Below are positions 37,534-49,983 of a stretch of 64,000 bases of DNA, one piece after another. The position numbers and the translations under genes are program-made. The stretch spans positions 558,001 through 622,000 of the forward strand of contig CALYLX010000159.1 in assembly GCA_944990035.1 (NCBI GenBank), read 5' to 3'. Under the pieces are notes generated by a model. That model was not told the origin of the DNA and did not search any database. It worked only from the letters and a program-made list of their open reading frames with translations. Positions within the stretch are counted from its first letter, which is position 1; each line of letters begins with the position of its first letter. The DNA is from Clitopilus passeckerianus. Lineage: Eukaryota > Basidiomycota > Agaricomycetes > Agaricales > Entolomataceae.

Positions 37534-38143
37534 TTAAATTTCTGGCTTATTCTTCCACCAATCGTCGTCTAAAATACCCATCTTGACTTCATCCTGCCAG
37601 CCGCATTTAACCCAGATGTTCTTGCGAACCTTTCCCTCTTCCACGAAGCCGCTATAGTCCAATGCCTTAGTCGGTGTTGTTCAAGAAAAGGAAACATAAA
37701 GGAAACGGTACTCACACCTTCGTATACACAGCAATAGCAGGTACATTCTCGCTCAACACACTCAGAGAAAGCCGATGCAGCCTCAGGATATCGAAAGCAG
37801 CGTCAACCATGAACCTCGTCACCTCGGTGCCATATCCCTTATTCTGATGAGCAGGCGCAATAGTAATCCCAAAGGAGCCGTCCCTGTTTTTGGTCTCAAA
37901 GCCCCAGATGGCAGTGTACCCGACAAAGGCGCCATCTTCCAATTTTTCGATGGTGCAGAACATAGGCATCTTCTTGAACGCATTGATGTAGTGTTCCTGG
38001 AAGGCGTCTGGTTGAACTGGGGTGACGTAGGAGTTTATGTCTAGCATCCATGGTGCAACACTGGGGTCGTTATAGAGTGCAAAGATATCTTCGTGATCGG
38101 CTGGGATCAGGGCACGAAGGCGAAGGCGTTCGGTGGTGTACAT
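37534..38143 (-). CDS. GNAT-family N-acetyltransferase (RimJ/RimL type)
   Basis: Acetyl-CoA-dependent N-acetyltransferase of unknown substrate. Two exons (38143-37718 and 37665-37534) give 185 aa. It opens with TERLRLRALIPADHEDIFAL, the standard first strand-helix of the Acetyltransf_3 group, then YNDPSVAPWML. The middle has FVGYTAIWGFE and FGITIAPAHQNKGYGTEVTR, where QNKGYGTE is the Q/RxxGxG/A acetyl-CoA pyrophosphate loop. It continues ILRLHRLSLSVLSENVPAI and YTKVALDYSGFVEEGKVRKN. The C-terminal end is DDDWWKNKPEI. It is complete and has no signal peptide, so it is likely cytosolic. Confidence 0.88.
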
Positions 38144-38800
38144 AGTTTTGGAGATGCGGTCAGCTGGGACCGTCAGCGAGAGCTCGAGCCATTCTTATAT
38201 GGGCATATCTTGCAGGTTCTAGAAGCCATGTAACAAAAAGGATGTCAAAGATTTACAGGGAACCAGGAGGGAACAGAGTGCAAAGAAGAGCGAGAAGGCC
38301 GGAAGCAGCCGCAGCCGCCGAGATGAAACTCTTGTAACGAGGTACCACGAGAAACAATGAGTCCGCCGACTAGCTGGGCATTTTATACAGCTGCCGCAGA
38401 GGGATGAGCTCTGAGCCAAGTCGACGAGTTATCGGGTTAGTTGCGATCCTCCAAGTGTCAAGTGGAGGCCGAATCTTTGGTCGAGCGTGACCGAAGTTGG
38501 TTGTGACAGATGTGACCAACACAGGCAGAACTATGCCAGAGACAATTCAAGTTCTGTGCTGGTCTTTGCGAATCCAGTAGATTCCCAGCTGCCTTCAATT
38601 CTCTTGCACACCCAGTAATGGTTCAAATGCCCAAGATTGCCTGGTAGAGCGCTCCAAAATGGAGACGTACCCTTACGTCATCAACCTAGGCCATTTCTGT
38701 CTAGAAGTCCCATGACAGCAAGTATGGAACCTGGGGAGAATGAGTACTTATACCGAGGACAAGGAGCACGCATCCGCTTTACCATCGCTACCCCCCTACG
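38144..38800. promoter_or_regulatory. Divergent intergenic region between GNAT and F-box genes
   Basis: About 650 nt holding both upstream regions. No specific site was recognised. Confidence 0.35.
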
Positions 38801-40144
38801 ATGATGTCTCTACTCCACTTCTTTACTTCGAGATTATGTGGAACTGAGCAACCACCAGGTGAGCAATCTAACCTACCTGATGATCGTACCTTGACCGACA
38901 ATCTTTCTAGCTTCTTTAAACGACGAGAAAACTCCCTTACTCCCCGCAGAGATCCTACACTCCGTCTTCAATCATCTGGATAAACCCGAGCTCAAGGAAT
39001 GCAGCCTGACGTCGCAGAGCATGAGCTTAGTCGCCCGAGAACATCTCTTCTCACAGGTCTCACTCAAGAGCGGACACGACTGCGCATCGTTCTACGAACT
39101 CCTGCGTAGCAAGCCCGAAGTGGCCACATTTGTCAGAGCTCTAGAAATCGTGACCGAGGGAACCGACCAACTTCCTGACGATGATTGGGGCACTTTGTAC
39201 TCTGAGAAGCTGGCTTATATCTTGAACACGGTTTCTGCCAGCCTCTTCGAGTTTACGTATCAAGCAGGATACAAGAGACAAGCTTATGATCGACTTCCTT
39301 CTCAATTAAGGGAGGCCTTGACGAAGCTTATTAGGAACTCGCCCAGGCTGACATCGATTTCGATCCTCCACCTCTCGTTCCCGATTCAAGTCTTCACCAC
39401 TGCTACCCAATTGAGGTCCATTCACCTCGTTGATTTGGGTGTCAGCAATGGTCTCGAGCATGCCGACGCCTCGATGCGCAAGCTGGATAACATCACCTCC
39501 CTCATCATCGATTTGTGCCCAGACAATACATTGCAAACCATCCTTGATATGTATTCTCTTTCCAATTTGCGCAACCTTGAACTCGAGCATCAAAGCAGAT
39601 CATACGATGTCAAGCTCGTTCGTAGTTTCTTGGACAGGAGCCGATCTTCTTTGCAGAAGTTCACATGGGGACCGATCATCGAGAGAGCAGGTTCGTTCTT
39701 GTTTTCGTATATGTCATTTCTGGACGTATATTGACCACTCCTTTAGATCTGCCTATCTTCGGAGAAACTACCTGGATCGAATCCTTGACCCTCGGCCCCT
39801 CGACCCCAGTATCAGACGATACAGATGCTTGGAAATGGTTCATCTCTGGCCTTGGCCAAGGTCCATCCACCCATGGCCTTGAAGAGCTCACATTGGAGGG
39901 TTTCAGGTCAACATCAGATTACAGCACCATGTTGGTTTTCGATCCCCTCTTCAAGCTTCTGGACGAAGCTCTAGCTCGACCGAAGTATGGGCGACTGAAG
40001 CAGGTGACGTTGGTGGTACCGGTTAGTACAGTGGAGTGGATGGAATATGGGAGCAACCCGTCGATTGTGGTGCTTACCCAAATGCCGTATCTTCTGAAGC
40101 AGGGGAAGGTTAGGATTGTTATGGGAGGGCAGGTGTTTTCTTAA
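38801..40144 (+). CDS. F-box protein with leucine-rich-repeat-like region
   Basis: Likely SCF substrate receptor. Three exons (38801-38858, 38911-39690, 39747-40144) give 411 aa. After MMSLLHFFTSRLCG the F-box reads PLLPAEILHSVFNHLDKPEL and continues ECSLTSQSMSLVAREHLFSQ. The rest is a run of irregular leucine-rich repeats: RNSPRLTSISILHLSF, TQLRSIHLVDLGV, DNITSLIIDLC, SLSNLRNLELEHQS, WIESLTLGPSTP and GLEELTLEGF. This belongs to the large agaricomycete F-box/LRR family and is not closely related to the array at 7-22 kb. It is intact, and the substrate is unknown. Confidence 0.8.
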
Positions 40145-40613
40145 CTTAATGTATTGCCCGTTGTGTATCGATATCTTGTCTTCTACGAATGTAAAATTAC
40201 ATTGGGGTTTTCCCCGCCCCCACCATTCTGCCTCTCGCTTGGCCTATCCGCGGCCTTGGTTGGGAGCCGATTAGAAGTAATAGAACTGGCCGACTCGGTA
40301 GAACTCGGGATTCAACAAAGTGTGCTCGATAATGTCTTAGAGAGGTTTTGAGGACTTTTGTACAAGTCTTCAAGGAAGGAAAGCTCTCAAAGCTGAAAAC
40401 ACAACCCCTCGGAGAAAGTTCGCGCCCACTGAGTGACCGAAACTGTCACAAACGCGTCAATGAGACACGACCGAACGCGGTCCCGTGATCTTACATGAGT
40501 AAACAAACCCACACGTGACTAAAACGCGTTTGCCTCGTTTCTGGACCGGCTGATCTCCTGTCCTTCCGACAACTCCAGCCCACATTGCAGAAACGGCGTT
40601 AGGCCTCCCAGCA
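40145..40613 (+). promoter_or_regulatory. Polo kinase promoter region with cell-cycle motifs
   Basis: Upstream of the Polo kinase ATG are two ACGCGT words (40452-40457 and 40524-40529), matching the MCB element. A GTAAACAA forkhead-type site lies at 40499-40506, and a CACGTG palindrome at 40512-40517. All four lie within about 165 nt of the start. In yeasts Polo kinase genes are expressed at G2/M under forkhead control; function here is inferred from motif content only. Confidence 0.5.
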
Positions 40614-43609
40614 ATGGCTCAAATGTATACAGCTCAACCATACGACCGCTACACAACGGCGGGCCCATCTTCAAAGCGCAACCCCCTCACAAACACCGTC
40701 AATCAAGCCCCGAATATGTACCAACAGCCAGCACAGGCCGCACAGAAACTTCAAGATAGGGAGAAAGACAAGCAAAAGGCGAATGCGCCGCCGCTGCCTC
40801 GACAAAACGCCAAAGTGACACCTCCTTCGCCACCTCGAGTTATTACGGATAAAAATGGTCGATTCTCACTGAATAGGGTGGGGTTCCTCGGCGAGGTCAG
40901 TACGGTCTAGGACAGAATTGTCGTATTGAAATTAAAAATATGAAATAGGGCGGGTTTGCCCGAGTCTATGAAGTACAAGACGTCCGAGGTGTTCGCCATG
41001 CGTGTAAAGTCATTACGAAGTCATCCTTGAAGACGAAGAAGGCGAAGACGAAAGTTTGTGCCGTCTACTAGCCCATATTGATATGTGCTGATTTTTGTAT
41101 CCAGCTGTATGCGGAAATCAAGATCCATCGGTTTTTGGAGCATCCAAATATCGTTCACTTCGAGGACTGTTTTGAAGACGACGAGAATGTTTATATGACA
41201 CTTGAACTCTGTCCAAGCGGGTCTCTGATGGACATGCTTCGCCGCCGTCGACGGTTCACGGAACCTGAAGCAAGGTTCTTCATTGTGCAGCTCGCAGGTG
41301 CTTGCCACTACATGCACACTCACCAGGTCATACATCGTGACTTGAAGCTTGGCAACCTATTCCTCGACACCAACATGAATCTCAAAGTCGGTGACTTTGG
41401 GCTTGCCGCCTTGATTGAGAATCCAGGCGAACGCAAGAAGACTGTTTGTGGAACTCCCAACTACATCGCTCCGGAGGTTCTCTTTGATACTGCAAATGGC
41501 CATAGCTTTGAGGTCGACACCTGGTCTATTGGTGTAATCCTCTATACTTTGGTGGTTGGCCGCCCGCCATTCCAGACGTCTGATGTCAAAGCAATCTATC
41601 AGTACGTAGTCCTACAAATACATGTATGCGTGCCACTGACCATTCCCTAGACGAATTCGGGACAACGACTACCAGTTCCCTGCTGAACGCCAGATTTCGT
41701 CCCACGTGCAGCACCTTATTACCCAAATCCTCACAACCGATCCAACACTGCGTCCTTCCCTTCATGATATTGTAGATCACCCTTGGTTCACCCAGGGCAT
41801 TATCCCCACCTACATCCCCACTTCCGCACAAGACATTGCACCCGACTTCCGCCACATCAACCGATCCACCGCCCAGAGCAACCTCAAGAAACTACGCCGC
41901 CAAGTACTTCTCGATGAAGACCCATCACAGTCCATGACCAAGGACGTCACGATGAATTCCTCCGCGGGTATGGGCAAGAACATGACATCAACAATCGCCC
42001 AGCAGGAGAAGGAATTCCAGAAGGCAGTACAGCCTGGTTCACCCATCAGCGCGTTGTTGAGCTCTGCGAGACAGCCGTTGTTGATGGGAAGTACTGGAAA
42101 TGGAGCTGGGAAAGATAATCTCTTGAGGAAGCTGCAAGCTGTCCGGGAGAGTCCTTTGGGCAAGAAGTCGCTTGTTCGTAATCTGGATGGGACGATTGAA
42201 GATAGGGGAAGCGAGCTGGGTCCGTCGGTGAGAGTGAGGGAGCCAAGTGAGGAGGATTATAAGGCGAGGAAGGAGTTGGAGGCGCAGAAGGCGAGAATCG
42301 TGGCGCAGATGGCTCCTGTGAGGGAAGAAGAGGAAGATATGATGGAGGAAGACCAGGAAGAGCCGCCGAAGGCCAAAGCCCCTAAGGAAGTGACAAGGGT
42401 GAAGTCGGCATCCCGTTTCCCAGTATCTGAGCAGGAGAACGTACCTCCCTATCCACTTGCGTCTCTGCAGGCCTCGGCATCTTTGAAGCTGAAAGAGTCT
42501 CGGTACGGGAAGGCACCTCTGTCGTCGTCGACGACGATACCTGGTGAGATCCGCCCCCACTCCCTATTGTTTCTGAAGTTGGCTGACCAATCTCGTTTTT
42601 AATTCGCTTTAGCCCCTTCAAGCAAGTCACTCCCACCTCTTCCTGCTCAGTCGACTCTGAGTGGGTTCGAGAATACTGCTTCAGTGTTGACGCTTGCGTT
42701 TGAGTCGAAATCAGCTGGGAGGGTTTTCCGTGATCCCCGTCAGGATCCTACCCAACCTCTTGTTGATGAACGCGTCTTCATCGTGTCATGGGTGGATTAC
42801 TGCAATAAGTATGGCATGGGATATGCTCTCACTGACGGAAGCTGTGGAGTGTATTTCAATGACAGCACAAGCATTGTCCTGAGTCCAAACAAGAAGTATG
42901 TGCAGTCTTCGGTGCTTTCTGGCGCATGATTAATTGACCTCTTGTAGGCATTTCGACTACGTTTCCGTACGCAAGCAGGGTACTGTCAGGAAGTCGTACA
43001 CTGTCGACCAGTATCCGGAGGAGTTGAAGACGAAGGTGTACCTTCTGAAGCACTTCGAGGGATATATCATGAAGAAGCTGTACGGCGACTACGACTACAC
43101 CTACCACGATGAAAATCGCACGAAGGGTATGGACTGGGTTGTCAAGTACCTTCGCATGAGGCAGGTCATTGTCTTCAAGCTCAGCCACGACGTTTTGCAG
43201 GTGAGATGTTGCATCTATATCACCTGTGCTCCTGCTGACTTTGCTTCTCTAGTTCAACTTCTACGATCACTCGAAGTTGATCCTATCCTCTCACGGCCTT
43301 CACATCACCCACATCGACAAGAACTACCGTTTGACACGGTGGACCTTGGCGGAAGTCATGACCAACGCCCTCCAGCCCTCAAGGCTGACCGAAGACCAGA
43401 ACAAGTTCAATTCGAAACTTGTCGACAAGCTGAGGTACTGCAAGGAGGTCCTCGTTAACATATGCACTGCAAGTGCAGCTGGTCGTCCCCTGCCAGAGGA
43501 AAACGACACTGTTGGCTCTGGTGGACTTCCGACCTTGTCCACCAACCAGAACGTTAACAGCGCCGCCAACACAATCAGCTCGAAGATGTCGAAGGTTTCA
43601 CTGCGATGA
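40614..43609 (+). CDS. CDC5: Polo-like kinase (Cdc5/Plo1)
   Basis: Mitotic Ser/Thr kinase controlling spindle function, mitotic exit and cytokinesis. Seven exons (40614-40895, 40949-41053, 41105-41601, 41651-42543, 42613-42895, 42948-43200, 43253-43609) sum to 2670 nt, giving 889 aa. The kinase domain shows GGFARVYEV (Gly loop, with A at the third Gly as in Polo), ACKVITK (ATP Lys), VIHRDLKLGN (catalytic loop), VGDFGLAAL (DFG) and KTVCGTPNYIAPEVL with the activating Thr. After a long linker come two polo boxes. PB1 has FIVSWVDYCNKYGMGYALTD with the phosphopeptide-binding Trp. PB2 has FNFYDHSKLIL with the His/Lys pincer. Complete and intact. Confidence 0.97.
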
Positions 43610-43882
43610 GCGGCTGGATCGATGAAGCAGTAAAACGCAAGAATGCAGTGGCTCAATGGTGTCAGGCCGGCAGTCGCTCAAACGCTTTTCTACAAATGTC
43701 TCTTGTTTATAGTTCCTCTATTAATCACCGCGTCAAACCCCTACTAGTATTCTCAGCATATGGCTCCTCTCTGGACGATCTCACACTTTCCCTGTTCACG
43801 TATTTTGCATCCTTCGTATCATTAGTCCAAGTTTCCATGTATTTGAAACGTATTAGAACTAATAAAGCAGCCTGCCGCATTT

Positions 43883-46301
43883 TCAGAACAATTCCACCGA
43901 GTCGTAGACAAAGTTGGGGCTAAGGAATCCATCACCCGAGCTGCCGCTGATGACAGAGATCGCGATGGTGTTGGATCCTGAGACGAGAGTACCGGAGGGG
44001 ATGCTGTAGTCATCTGGATATGAAGGTCTTAGCATCCTATAGGGTGTTCGTACAGCAGTTAACTTACAAACGTAGTTCAGTCCACGCCATGTGCCACGAG
44101 TCACGCTATGAATCAGTGTTAGCCTGGGTTACAGAAATAGGAAGTGCCAGCGGCATCTTACCCTCTGGAATCAATCTTGGTAGGAGCTGGAAACAATGGA
44201 GTAAGCTCAGGTTGACGGACTTGAGGGGATTCATGGACATACCAGCGGGAGCACTCGAGGTCCACGAGTTGACCTTGATCTGGGGTCGACCTCCAGCGAA
44301 TGATTCAGTAGTACGAATGCGCAGGGTGCGAGCTCCTGGAAGCCGGTGAGTGGTGTACTGCGAATGAATTACACCCTCAGCGTACCAATTTGAGATGACG
44401 ATGCCGACCATTTGATGGTAGTGGGGTTGTTGACCTAAAGGCTCGTTACGAGTTGTACTAAAACTGAGATTATATTTGCACGAACAGCCGCGAATTGGGC
44501 CATCGGGAAAGAACCAACAGAGCTTGAGCCAATAGTGAATGTGGTCGGACCCCAATTGCTCATTCTAGAGTCAGATCTACGGTAAAAGATTCAGGTCAGA
44601 GCGCGTCGCCTGAGCTGAAGGATGGATGCACGAACGGATGCGCCCTCTCAATCTTGTCGGCATTGAGGAATCTGTGGACTGTGAGCTAATTTCTTTGATA
44701 GCTTGGAATGGTCTATTTACCCTGCAGGAGTGCCGTCAACCGTTCCTATCGCGAAATGTTAGAAGCAATGAGGGTGTATGAGGGGGGGGGTTCACGGACC
44801 GATGGACCAGATTGTATTCGGCCTGTTCAAGTTCGAGGTCACTGAGACTGTCGTTGTTTGTCCTGCGTTGACAGTGACGCTACCAGTGCCAGCCTCCAGC
44901 TCGCCTTGATAGAGAGTCACGGTATAGGTTCCGGGTTTCATCAGGTTACGGCTGAAGCTTCCGCTATAGAGGAAACGTTGATTGAGGCCCAGGAAAACGA
45001 CAGTTTGTGGGCTTACCCGGAAGCGGATGTCCAATATTGAGCGGCCGAGTTCTAAGAACAAGGTGAGTACGAGAGCGGAGACGAAGACAATCAAACTTAC
45101 CTTGAAGCCAATGGTAACAGGAACTCCGGATAGCGTGTTGGAGTAAGAGCCAGAGACGGTGCCACGACCAGAGGCGGCGACATAACCTTGAAGGCCGAGA
45201 GAATCCATGAAACTTGTGTCCAGGCTTGCAGAGGGTGCACCGCCTGAGGTGATGGCCAAAGCATAACTGGAATAGAATGAGATATGGTTATTGGCAGTCT
45301 TTGGTATCAAAACCTTACGGCCCGAAGAATCCAGTTCGCCAGCTTTCAGTCTGCTCGTGGCCAGAATTCATGTACCAGTACAGCTCCTGCACACCGCCTC
45401 CTTGGTTGTTGATGTCTGACATCAATATATCGTTAGTTAGAATAGGGGATCAATGCTAACACAGTGCAGGTTTTACCTCTGAAGAAAGGACCTCCCGAGG
45501 ACGTCTCATAGCTAACGCTGGGAACAATGATATAGGCACCAACGCCGGAACCGGTGACACCATGGACCTGATCCTCAATGAATCTTACCTACCCACATGT
45601 CATTAGCTACGCTTGATTTGGTAATGGCCTTTGAACTTACACTGGAGTAGAACTTTGAGCGAGTCTGCCCATTGACGAGGAATACATCAGAGCCTTCAAT
45701 TGCACTTCCACCAACGGTATCTGCGTTGGGATGGCCGTTAGGCAACGCAGACTTGGAAAGTCGGGCAATGAAGCGTAATTCGCCGACACTTGGTTCTGCA
45801 GAGGCATAGGTGCCGATGTAGAGGGTGTTGACGCCAGATCGGAGGATATAATAGTGCGTCTATTCAGTTTCTAGTTCAGCCAAGCCCGACATGTTAATCT
45901 GTGTGTAAACGTACTATGGTGCTGGTTTTAATGGTGATAGTAGCGATGTTATTTGCTACTTTTGACGTGACAGTAGCAGAACCTGACAACCAACTGGTAA
46001 GTGTACGCAACGTCCAGATTCAACAACAAACTTACCGAGGCCAGAGCTGAGTTGGGTGTGCTTGGAGGAATCTTGGAGCTGCTTCCCATTGTAGACCAAG
46101 GAAGTTATATCTCCGTTCGACGTATTGACTACAAGTTAACCATTAAGTATGCGAGACACTTCTGCAGCGGAGTGGCTTACTGGTCGTGACGAGACCCGCA
46201 CCGGAGTCAGCCACCAGGTTTGACCCAGATGTAGTCACACCGAAGGCAGCAAAAGCTACGTGAAGAGATGCGAGGAGGCTACTTAGAAGAAGAAGCTTCA
46301 T
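43883..46301 (-). CDS. Rhamnogalacturonan lyase, polysaccharide lyase family 4
   Basis: Secreted enzyme that cleaves the rhamnose-galacturonate backbone of rhamnogalacturonan I in pectin. The start at 46301 gives the signal peptide [18 protein letters not shown], followed directly by [18 protein letters not shown], the hallmark N-terminus of mature PL4. The catalytic sandwich has [25 protein letters not shown] and [27 protein letters not shown] blocks. The FnIII-like middle shows [18 protein letters not shown]. The C-terminal CBM-like domain has [35 protein letters not shown] and [18 protein letters not shown] at the stop. About ten introns are needed; the two C-terminal ones checked (FAA to VNNP, QI to GARTLR) restore frame. 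It looks intact. Confidence 0.9.
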
Positions 46302-47005
46302 ATTGGTCGTTGAAGACTGGTTATGTTTAGAAACACTCTTATATTTCCTCAAGCATGACTCCGGCGTTTCTTCGAGGAATCGAAATTGTCAATTCCTAGT
46401 CCGGCGTTGTTACATGTGAGGAATTGAATGGCATGCCAAGATGTTTTCCCTCGCAAGCGGCCCGTCGACGAGTGGTGGATCCTCGTAAAGAAGTCACCAA
46501 CAATGGCCCGGATGTGCGTACGAGCTTCGAGGCCAACAGTGTCGGTCCGGAAAAAGCTTCGGCCCCGCCCTCGACTTTCAATTCTGAAGGATTTGCTATA
46601 ACAACCCACGTTGAAGGTAGATCCAGAGGGGAACCTCGCACAAACTTCTGCTAAACCCGACAAAACGACATGATTTGGATCAACCCCAGCTCACGTGGAT
46701 CTTTTGAGCAGGCCAGTCCCGGGGGTTACACCGCGCAGACCTGGAGAAAGAAGCTTTAGATACTGCGGTCCGTTGACTTTGGTTAGGCTTCGATATATTT
46801 TCGGCTACAGGCTCGATACTGTGGAAACTCATACGGAGAACCATGCCGAGGTGGTGTCCTTGAATTGATCACAAGTTGATCATAGCGCAAAGCGGATTGT
46901 TTAGGGCCGGTTGATCTGCAGGTGAACAACAGCAAGATTCCACTTGAAATGCAACGTATTTGTTACTACAAGAACGTATGCTAGGCCAGACATGACAAAG
47001 CTAGT
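46302..47005. other. Intergenic between PL4 and small secreted protein
   Basis: About 700 nt. It contains the PL4 promoter side and the 3' region of the next gene. No feature was recognised. Confidence 0.35.
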
Positions 47006-47530
47006 CTACTTCTTGAGCGTAGGCAAAATCTTCTTATACTCCTCAAGGTCTTCCTCGTACTGGTCCCGATGGCCATTCAACTCCTCTAGGTCCTTCTTCA
47101 AGGTCTTCTTCGCCGCTTCATCTTTGGTCTTCTTGATCTCCTTCAGCTTAGCAGCAATCTTGGGCTTAATTTCCTTCAACCAATCCTCCCGCTGCTTGAT
47201 GTACTTTTCGCACTCGGCCTTGGTGAGACCTGCAGGAGATGGGGATCTGCTTCCAGATTTGCTTCCGCGAAGGACGAGAACATGGGAAATGTCTTCAGCA
47301 CGAATGCCAAGGCTCGCAAGATCCCTGGCGACCACGGCAAGACTCCCGCCCGAGTAGCTGCGAGCGACGTAGTGGACGGAGTCGGGCTCATAGGAGCGAG
47401 CGCTGAGCTCATCGTAATCGGCGTATGAGCGAGTGGCGAGCGATTCGGTTGCATCATAGGGGTATGCGAGCGCGGACATGGCCGCGGTGACGGCGAAGAG
47501 AACTTGAGCGGTGATGCGAATGGAAACCAT
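47006..47530 (-). CDS. Small secreted Lys/Glu-rich protein, unknown function
   Basis: A single-exon reading frame of 174 aa. The start at 47530 (MVSIRITAQVLFAVTAAMSA) gives a clear signal peptide; an in-frame ATG six codons upstream would weaken it. The following 60 residues contain a recurring RSY or AR spacing: LATRSYADYDELSARSYEPD, then VARSYSGGS and VVARDL. There are no paired cysteines. The C-terminal half is highly charged and helical (YIKQREDWLKEIKPKIAAKL and later KKTLKKDLEELNGHRDQYEE), probably a coiled coil. I do not recognise a family. It is a candidate effector-like or wall-associated secreted protein. Confidence 0.6.
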   Translation of the reverse strand: MVSIRITAQVLFAVTAAMSALAYPYDATESLATRSYADYDELSARSYEPDSVHYVARSYSGGSLAVVARDLASLGIRAEDISHVLVLRGSKSGSRSPSPAGLTKAECEKYIKQREDWLKEIKPKIAAKLKEIKKTKDEAAKKTLKKDLEELNGHRDQYEEDLEEYKKILPTLKK

Positions 47531-48895
47531 TTTCACTTGATGCTGCATGGCAGGAGGTCAGTCGGTCGTCTGTAATAGCCCGACATTCGTCGCTCACTTA
47601 CTTTTCAATGTGAACAAACGGCCGGCGTAAGTGTTCAAGCAAGTTTGAGTCGCAAAGAGAGATGTGCAAGTGGGCGAGTGGCTTCCTACCAGAGGTGCTA
47701 CTGTTTCGAGATTCGGGAACCAGCTTTTTATACCTTTGCGTCTTGAAGAGTATCCGAGCTTTCGGGTCGAGTACCTTTTTTCTGACAGCCAAATAAATGG
47801 TGATGAGTAGATCGATTAAGGGGCAACGCAGATGCAATCCTCCAGACATGTATCTGTGGTGGCGTTTGAGCGATCTTTCGCTTAGTCAAAATACTTCCGA
47901 TTATCGTATGAGGCTAAAGGATGCAGGACTACATAAAAGGACGCCTATGGGCAATTTCAAAGAGAGCTCTGAAGCAAAGTGCTTTGGAAATTGCAAACTT
48001 GGGGAGCAATTCGTGGCAACTTGCATACATTCAAAGCCGGAACTTCGGATAGAGTTAGAAGCTAACGCTGTGGCGTGATGGTACCCCGAGGTTGGAACGT
48101 GTTACAGCAAAAACGTAGGCCGTGTATTGATGAATGAATGGTCATTTTGGAATGTATGACATGATGGCAGGGGAGAGGCGTTGATAGCTTATCCTTAGGG
48201 CCGTGCGCCCTGCTTAATTCCATGGCATCCCAGTGCAAAGAGCGACCGATCGAATGGTTCTAGCCTTCTTATGATTACAGTACCAACCCAACCAGCTTTG
48301 TTTAAGTGCTTCCATTACGGAACCCCCCAGAGTGAGAAGAGTACGCTGCATCATGGAGCCCCAGATATGTTTACCGTGCAAAACTGTCGAGCTAGTGATC
48401 TTGAATGTTTTTTTTTCGCCGTGATTCTCAGAAATAAAATAGAAATCGGAGGGTACCTGGACGAAGTGCGAAGCCAAGTATGAATCGGGGACTTCGGAAG
48501 AGTTCACGGCTTCTGTCATGACTAGTGGCGAAGCACCTTATAGGGATATTAGTCAGCCTTGGGAATAATCCTTGCCCCTTTAAGGTTGCCATTCGAACAA
48601 CACAACATCCATTTTTCTTTGCCTTGTATGGAACTCCCAACCGGATAAGCTGCAGCTACAGGAAGGCTACTCTCCAAAGCAAAAAGCCTTCGTTAGGCCT
48701 CTCAAAGCGCATCATGATTTCATTGGTTTCAATCGCGACCGGCGGTTAGTCTGGATGAAGATGCTTGGGTCAGCCCCTTCGAAAAGATTCGCTCTTACGC
48801 TTTTACCTCTGTTCCTTGACTCTCTGCATCTCGCTTTGGTTTTTTTTTAATCTCCTCGCTCATTCAACGCTCCCTCGTTTTGCCACTCCTTCGCT
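47531..48895. other. 1.36-kb gap without a supported gene
   Basis: Lies between two divergent genes. Overlapping open frames of 70-100 codons occur on both strands with no recognisable domain. A pyrimidine tract with a T-run (48780-48850) immediately precedes the next gene's ATG and fits a promoter/5' UTR. Confidence 0.4.
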
Positions 48896-49783
48896 ATGGA
48901 TGATTTTAGTCGCTTCCCCACGATGAAGGCCCCTGATACTCTAGTTTCCACAAATCAAGAGACAAGAATCCCATTGTCAACGCTTGCAAGTCAGTCAATC
49001 CTTTCTTTCCTTTTCAAATAGCCTTCATGGACTAACACAAACTCAGTTTGCGGCGTCATCGTTGGCGGCATTGTCATAATTGTCCTATTCTTCTACCTCA
49101 TGTCCAAGCTCAAGAACAAAGGGCGGCCGAGAGGGTACCTCGTATCCGGTTTGCCGCAGCAGCCACCACTCGAATCTTTGGAAGCTAGAGAGAAAATAGT
49201 CCTTGCGGAGGAGGAAATGGAGGCTGGGGAGCTCGAGACTTGGCTGCGTCGCAGGTCATTGGGGCGATTCTCGGAGACGGGCAGCACCTTATACAGGAGT
49301 ACCAACAAAATCCCGTTCGAAGACTGGCCATCCGTTCGCTCGCGCTTCGACCTCACCGCTCATTCAAATAACGAGGTCAACTCCAATCCAGGACACCATG
49401 GGCGTTTGTTTGGCCCTGCCCTCCATACTCTCAATGCACCTTCCATGTCCTCCGAGAGTACTAGGGTCAACTACTCCACCCAGCCGCACGATATCAAACC
49501 CGGCCAGCCCAAGATCTTCATGGCTTCCCGGTACCCCTGTGTTCGCTCGGTCTCCAACCCCGGTACCCGTAACGAGAAATACTTCCGGGACACTGGGATC
49601 GCGCCTCGCCCTCGATGCAGGCCTCGCTCGAACTCTCTTGGGAGCAACTTTGTCCTTACCCATCCTTTCGTGCATGGCTTTCCTGGTCCGAACATTCCTG
49701 CTCCGCCTTCTAGAGCTCTTACTGCCGATGGTATGAGGGCGGGATGGGACATTCCTTCCTGGGTTCCGACTAATCTTCCATAA
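48896..49783 (+). CDS. Single-pass membrane protein of unknown function
   Basis: Two exons (48896-48989, 49047-49783) give 276 aa. It starts MDDFSRFPTMKAPDTL with no signal peptide. After the intron comes one strong transmembrane helix, ICGVIVGGIVIIVLFFYLMS, at residues 32-51. A basic stop-transfer (KLKNKGRPRG) implies a short outside N-terminus and a long cytosolic tail. The tail has a Glu-rich helix (REKIVLAEEEMEAGELETWL) and a Ser/Pro/Arg-rich disordered end with PGPNIPAPPSRALTADG. I recognise no family; similar one-helix proteins are common lineage-specific genes in agarics. Confidence 0.6.
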
Positions 49784-49983
49784 CGCCTGTCTAGATCTCC
49801 TTGTATCTCGTTGTTGCCTGTACTTCATATCGCTTTACCCACTATCTCGCCATTCCTTCGTGCTATTACTTTACTTCTTATAATGAAGACATTATTTAGA
49901 ATCTGCATTGTTACTGGACCGATCACATTTGGCCAGCGGTGGCAACAACCGTAATTCAGATTATTTTTCGAGGGTTTCAAGTA

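Noticed and set aside
24862..38143. A biosynthetic gene cluster suggested by MFS and ABC exporters close together
   Set aside because: No polyketide synthase, NRPS, terpene cyclase, P450 or transcription factor is present; the neighbours are a GH43-like enzyme and a GNAT.
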